The notes beneath the pieces were generated by a model. The model made no database searches and was not told the origin of the DNA. It saw only the letters and a list, made by a program, of their open reading frames with translations. From NCBI GenBank assembly GCA_010279815.1, contig QEOQ01000534.1:382400-446399 (forward strand): 64,000 nucleotides of DNA, written 5' to 3'. This stretch comes from Brachionus plicatilis (taxonomy: Eukaryota; Rotifera; Eurotatoria; Ploima; Brachionidae). The translations under genes and the position numbers were made by a program. Shown here in pieces: positions 61,501 to 64,000 of the stretch; the stretch's first letter is position 1, and every line of letters starts with the position of its first letter.

Positions 61501-64000
61501 ATTAGAAATGTAATAGAAAGCAAAAGTTATAAAGATTTATTTAAATTATCGAAAAATTTTATATTTTTAGGAAGAAACTCAATTTAAAATGCAAAAATCG
61601 GAATTTCCAATTATTGAGACCCTTAAAACAGCTCTAGATCCTTATGCTAGACTATTTAACACTGTTCTCAAATGGCAACAAAATGAAAGAAAGTAAAATG
61701 AAATATAAAAGTTTTGCTTTTTTTTTTCTAAATTAAGCTTCTTCTTTTAAGATGGACCGATGGTTCGTTTGTGGAATTAAATTCGGAAGCAGTCGAGGGC
61801 GAATGTGAAGAATTTACACGAGAAATTTATAAGATACATAAACAATTTAGTAATTCTGTAAAGAAAAGAAAAATTGAGCTTCAGACTCGAGTAGGCGAGA
61901 AAAAAAAATCCAAAAGTATATTTTAAAAAAATAAAAAAAATCTAGCAAAAAGAAATTAAAATTGTTATTTTGAAAGCTCCTCATTTAAGTTTTGTTCAAG
62001 TATTTTATTTTGAAATAAATTGAAGTGAGGAAGCTTTTAAGATCATTATCCTTTTTTGGTTATTTAAAATTAATTTTACAATTAAATTAAAAATTATTTT
62101 TTTTAGAAAAAGCGGACTTGACCGAAACTGGCGAACATGGATCAACAGAGCATCATGTCGAAGAAAAAGACGAGGATGAAAAAGAATTGGAAAAATTAGA
62201 AAAAGGTGATCCAGAAATGATAAAAATATGCAATGTGATTACAAATCAACTAGATGAGTTTAAAGTAATTTTAAATATATTTTATTTGTTTAATCCGGTC
62301 CGTTTTCGAATAAAATTATAGATCTAAAAATTAGAGTAGTTCTATTCTCTAAAGAAAATTTTCCTAAGAATTTTTTTTTTCGCATTTTAAAATTTCGGCA
62401 AATAAAAATCTCTTTTTATAAAAATTTTATGCTGCTAAATTTTTTGTAAATAATCTAGTGATCTCATATTTGATGATCAGTATTTTTCCTAACCGATAAG
62501 GAGATTCTCATTTAAGATTTGATAGAAATTCTCCCAAGAATCTTTTCCAAAAGAATTAGAGAAAAAAATAAGAATCTTAAATAAAAATTGCTGAAAAACT
62601 TATCAAAGAATTTAAAATAAGGTCTTAACATGATCTTACCTTACATTCGAATATATTTAAGAAAAAACATGCATTTTTAGTAGTAATAGTTTAGTTACAC
62701 GAAGCAGTAATGCTTCGTTGAACTCATCATCAGCTGATTAGAGCGAGCTCTATTCAACTCCACGATTAATGATGAGCTGTAGGAACTGCGAATTAATAAT
62801 AGTATACAAACACCCCAAAAACAACTTAATAAAATAAAAATATAAGAAATTTAAATATAATACTAAAAAATGAAATACAGTGAATGTAATATATTATTTT
62901 AAATGAGTCGGTGCTGAAGAAGAAATGTAGTTCGGGGTCTAAACTTGAGAGTTAGTTGGCAGATTCTTTAAGTCCGTAAATTAAACAAAAATAAACAAAA
63001 TTAATTTTAAGGAATGTAATAAAAAAATAAGTAAATGATGTTTGCATTTAATAAAATTGACCATTTAAGAAACATATTCCTGTGATTGCCATTTTGTGTA
63101 ACCCTGGTATAAGAGACCGACACTGGGAAAAAATGAGCGGAATAGCCAATCGAAATTTGAAGCCGGACGCAGGCACAACTCTGCGCAAAGTCCTAAAAAT
63201 GGGTCTAGAGCCCTACATGGAGGAGTTTGAATCAGTTTCAGCTAGCGCGACCAAAGAGTTTAGTTTGGAAAAGGCGATGAGAAAAATGGAAGCCGATTGG
63301 GAACCATTGTGCTTCAATACCGCAAAATACAAGGACACAAATCTTACAATTTTGTCGTCAGTGGACGAAATTCAGGCGCAGCTGGACGACCACATTGTCA
63401 AGACCCAAACAATGAAGGGCTCTCCATTTATCAAGCCATTCGAGAGGGAAATCCGTCAATGGGAAGAAAAGCTGCTTTTAATTCAGAACATAATTGATGA
63501 GTGGCTAAAGGTGCAGCAAAATTGGATGTATTTGGAGCCCATATTTGCCTCAGAGGACATCAACATGCAGATGCCCGAGGAAGGCCGCCTCTTCACCACT
63601 GTAGACCGAAACTACAAAGACATCATGAAACACGTGATCAAGGACACTCATGTCATGGTCGCCACCGCTCTCACGGGCATGTACGAAAAGCTCAAGGACA
63701 GCTACGTCCTGGTCGAAAAGATCAACAAGGGTCTGAATGCGTACTTGGAAAAAAAGCGCTTGTATTTTCCGCGCTTTTTCTTCTTGTCAAATGACGAAAT
63801 GTTGGAAATTTTGTCCGAGACCAAAGATCCGATGCGAGTGCAGCCACACTTGAAAAAATGCTTCGAAGGCATTGCCAGACTCGAGTTTGACTCCAAGCTC
63901 GACATACACGCAATGTTCAGCAGCGAGAACGAAAAAGTAAAATTCAGCCAGTCGATAAACACTGCCGAAGCCAAAGGTGCCGTGGAAAAATGGCTTCTAC
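58566..64000 (+). CDS. DNAH12-like: Axonemal dynein heavy chain, DNAH12/DNAH7 type (5' part)
   Basis: Thirteen exons with agreeing phases: 58566-58720, 58772-58862, 58913-59205, 59811-60162, 60211-60402, 60463-60610, 60666-60757, 60817-60995, 61041-61509, 61571-61692, 61752-61915, 62107-62264 and 63070-64000. They give the first 1,115 codons; the gene runs off the window. The last exon encodes the conserved linker region: VIAILCNPGIRDRHWEKMSG, LSSVDEIQAQLDDHIVKTQT, GSPFIKPFEREIRQWEEKLL, then WMYLEPIFASEDI, QMPEEGRLF, LEKKRLYFPRFFFLSNDEML and EILSETKDPMRVQPHLKKCF. This matches the tail/linker (DHC_N2) of monomeric inner-arm dyneins. Upstream exons also resemble DNAH12 and DNAH7 (PIVPMQAE, LHLLHPSHLSLLDL, RMELTFDDLKMQFYP), as recalled. 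The motor AAA domains lie beyond 64000. It drives ciliary bending; choice among DNAH3, 7 and 12 needs a tree. Introns at 59206-59810 and 62265-63069 are long for this gene; the second has small palindromes near 62700-62790 and no other recognised content. Confidence 0.88.

Noticed and set aside
63297..63974. Other-frame ORFs over the dynein linker exon
   Set aside because: The continuous frame 63070-64000 matches dynein; the rest are shadows.

Overview
The window is eukaryotic and almost certainly from a small ciliated metazoan. It is extremely AT-rich. Its genes are split by very short introns, mostly about 48-60 bp, with GT-AG ends. It carries an axonemal dynein heavy chain and several decayed non-LTR retrotransposons. 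This combination fits a rotifer such as Brachionus, but that is inference from composition and gene style; other AT-rich ciliated invertebrates are possible.

Layout. 1-2.5 kb: two unrecognised protein-coding candidates. 2.5-9.1 kb: transposon relics (LINE 3' ends, a foldback element, a nested insertion, a dispersed repeat) and one weak hypothetical ORF. 9.2-11.4 kb, minus strand: an intronless gene of 751 codons for a membrane protein with SUEL lectin, CUB and C-type lectin domains. Upstream of its start lies a degenerate ~105-140 bp tandem repeat whose units carry E-box-like palindromes. 12-35.5 kb: more than 20 kb in which I can support no host gene, only LINE and repeat relics. 35.7-57.0 kb, plus strand: one very large gene. 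58.6 kb to the window end: the 5' part of an inner-arm axonemal dynein heavy chain of the DNAH12/DNAH7 type, cut off by the window edge.

The large gene is the main discovery. I traced 41 exons whose splice phases all agree, giving one ORF of 9,597 nt (about 3,198 aa). The protein is predicted to be type II: a short acidic cytoplasmic tail, one Leu-rich transmembrane helix, then a giant extracellular part. That part holds nine copies of a ~140-residue module I do not recognise (possibly SEA-like), each followed by a Cys-patterned, Ser/Thr-rich linker. Next come two furin-like basic sites, a block of 42-aa acidic repeats, a segment with 27 Tyr in 49 residues, and a Cys-containing C-terminus. 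Each module is encoded by a phase 1-1 exon set, and one three-exon set is present three times at about 99% identity including its introns. The long introns of the gene hold a LINE, a pogo-like MITE and a foldback element.

All gene models come from reading the sequence by eye. Exon ends rest on GT-AG signals, phase agreement and similarity between modules, not on transcript data.
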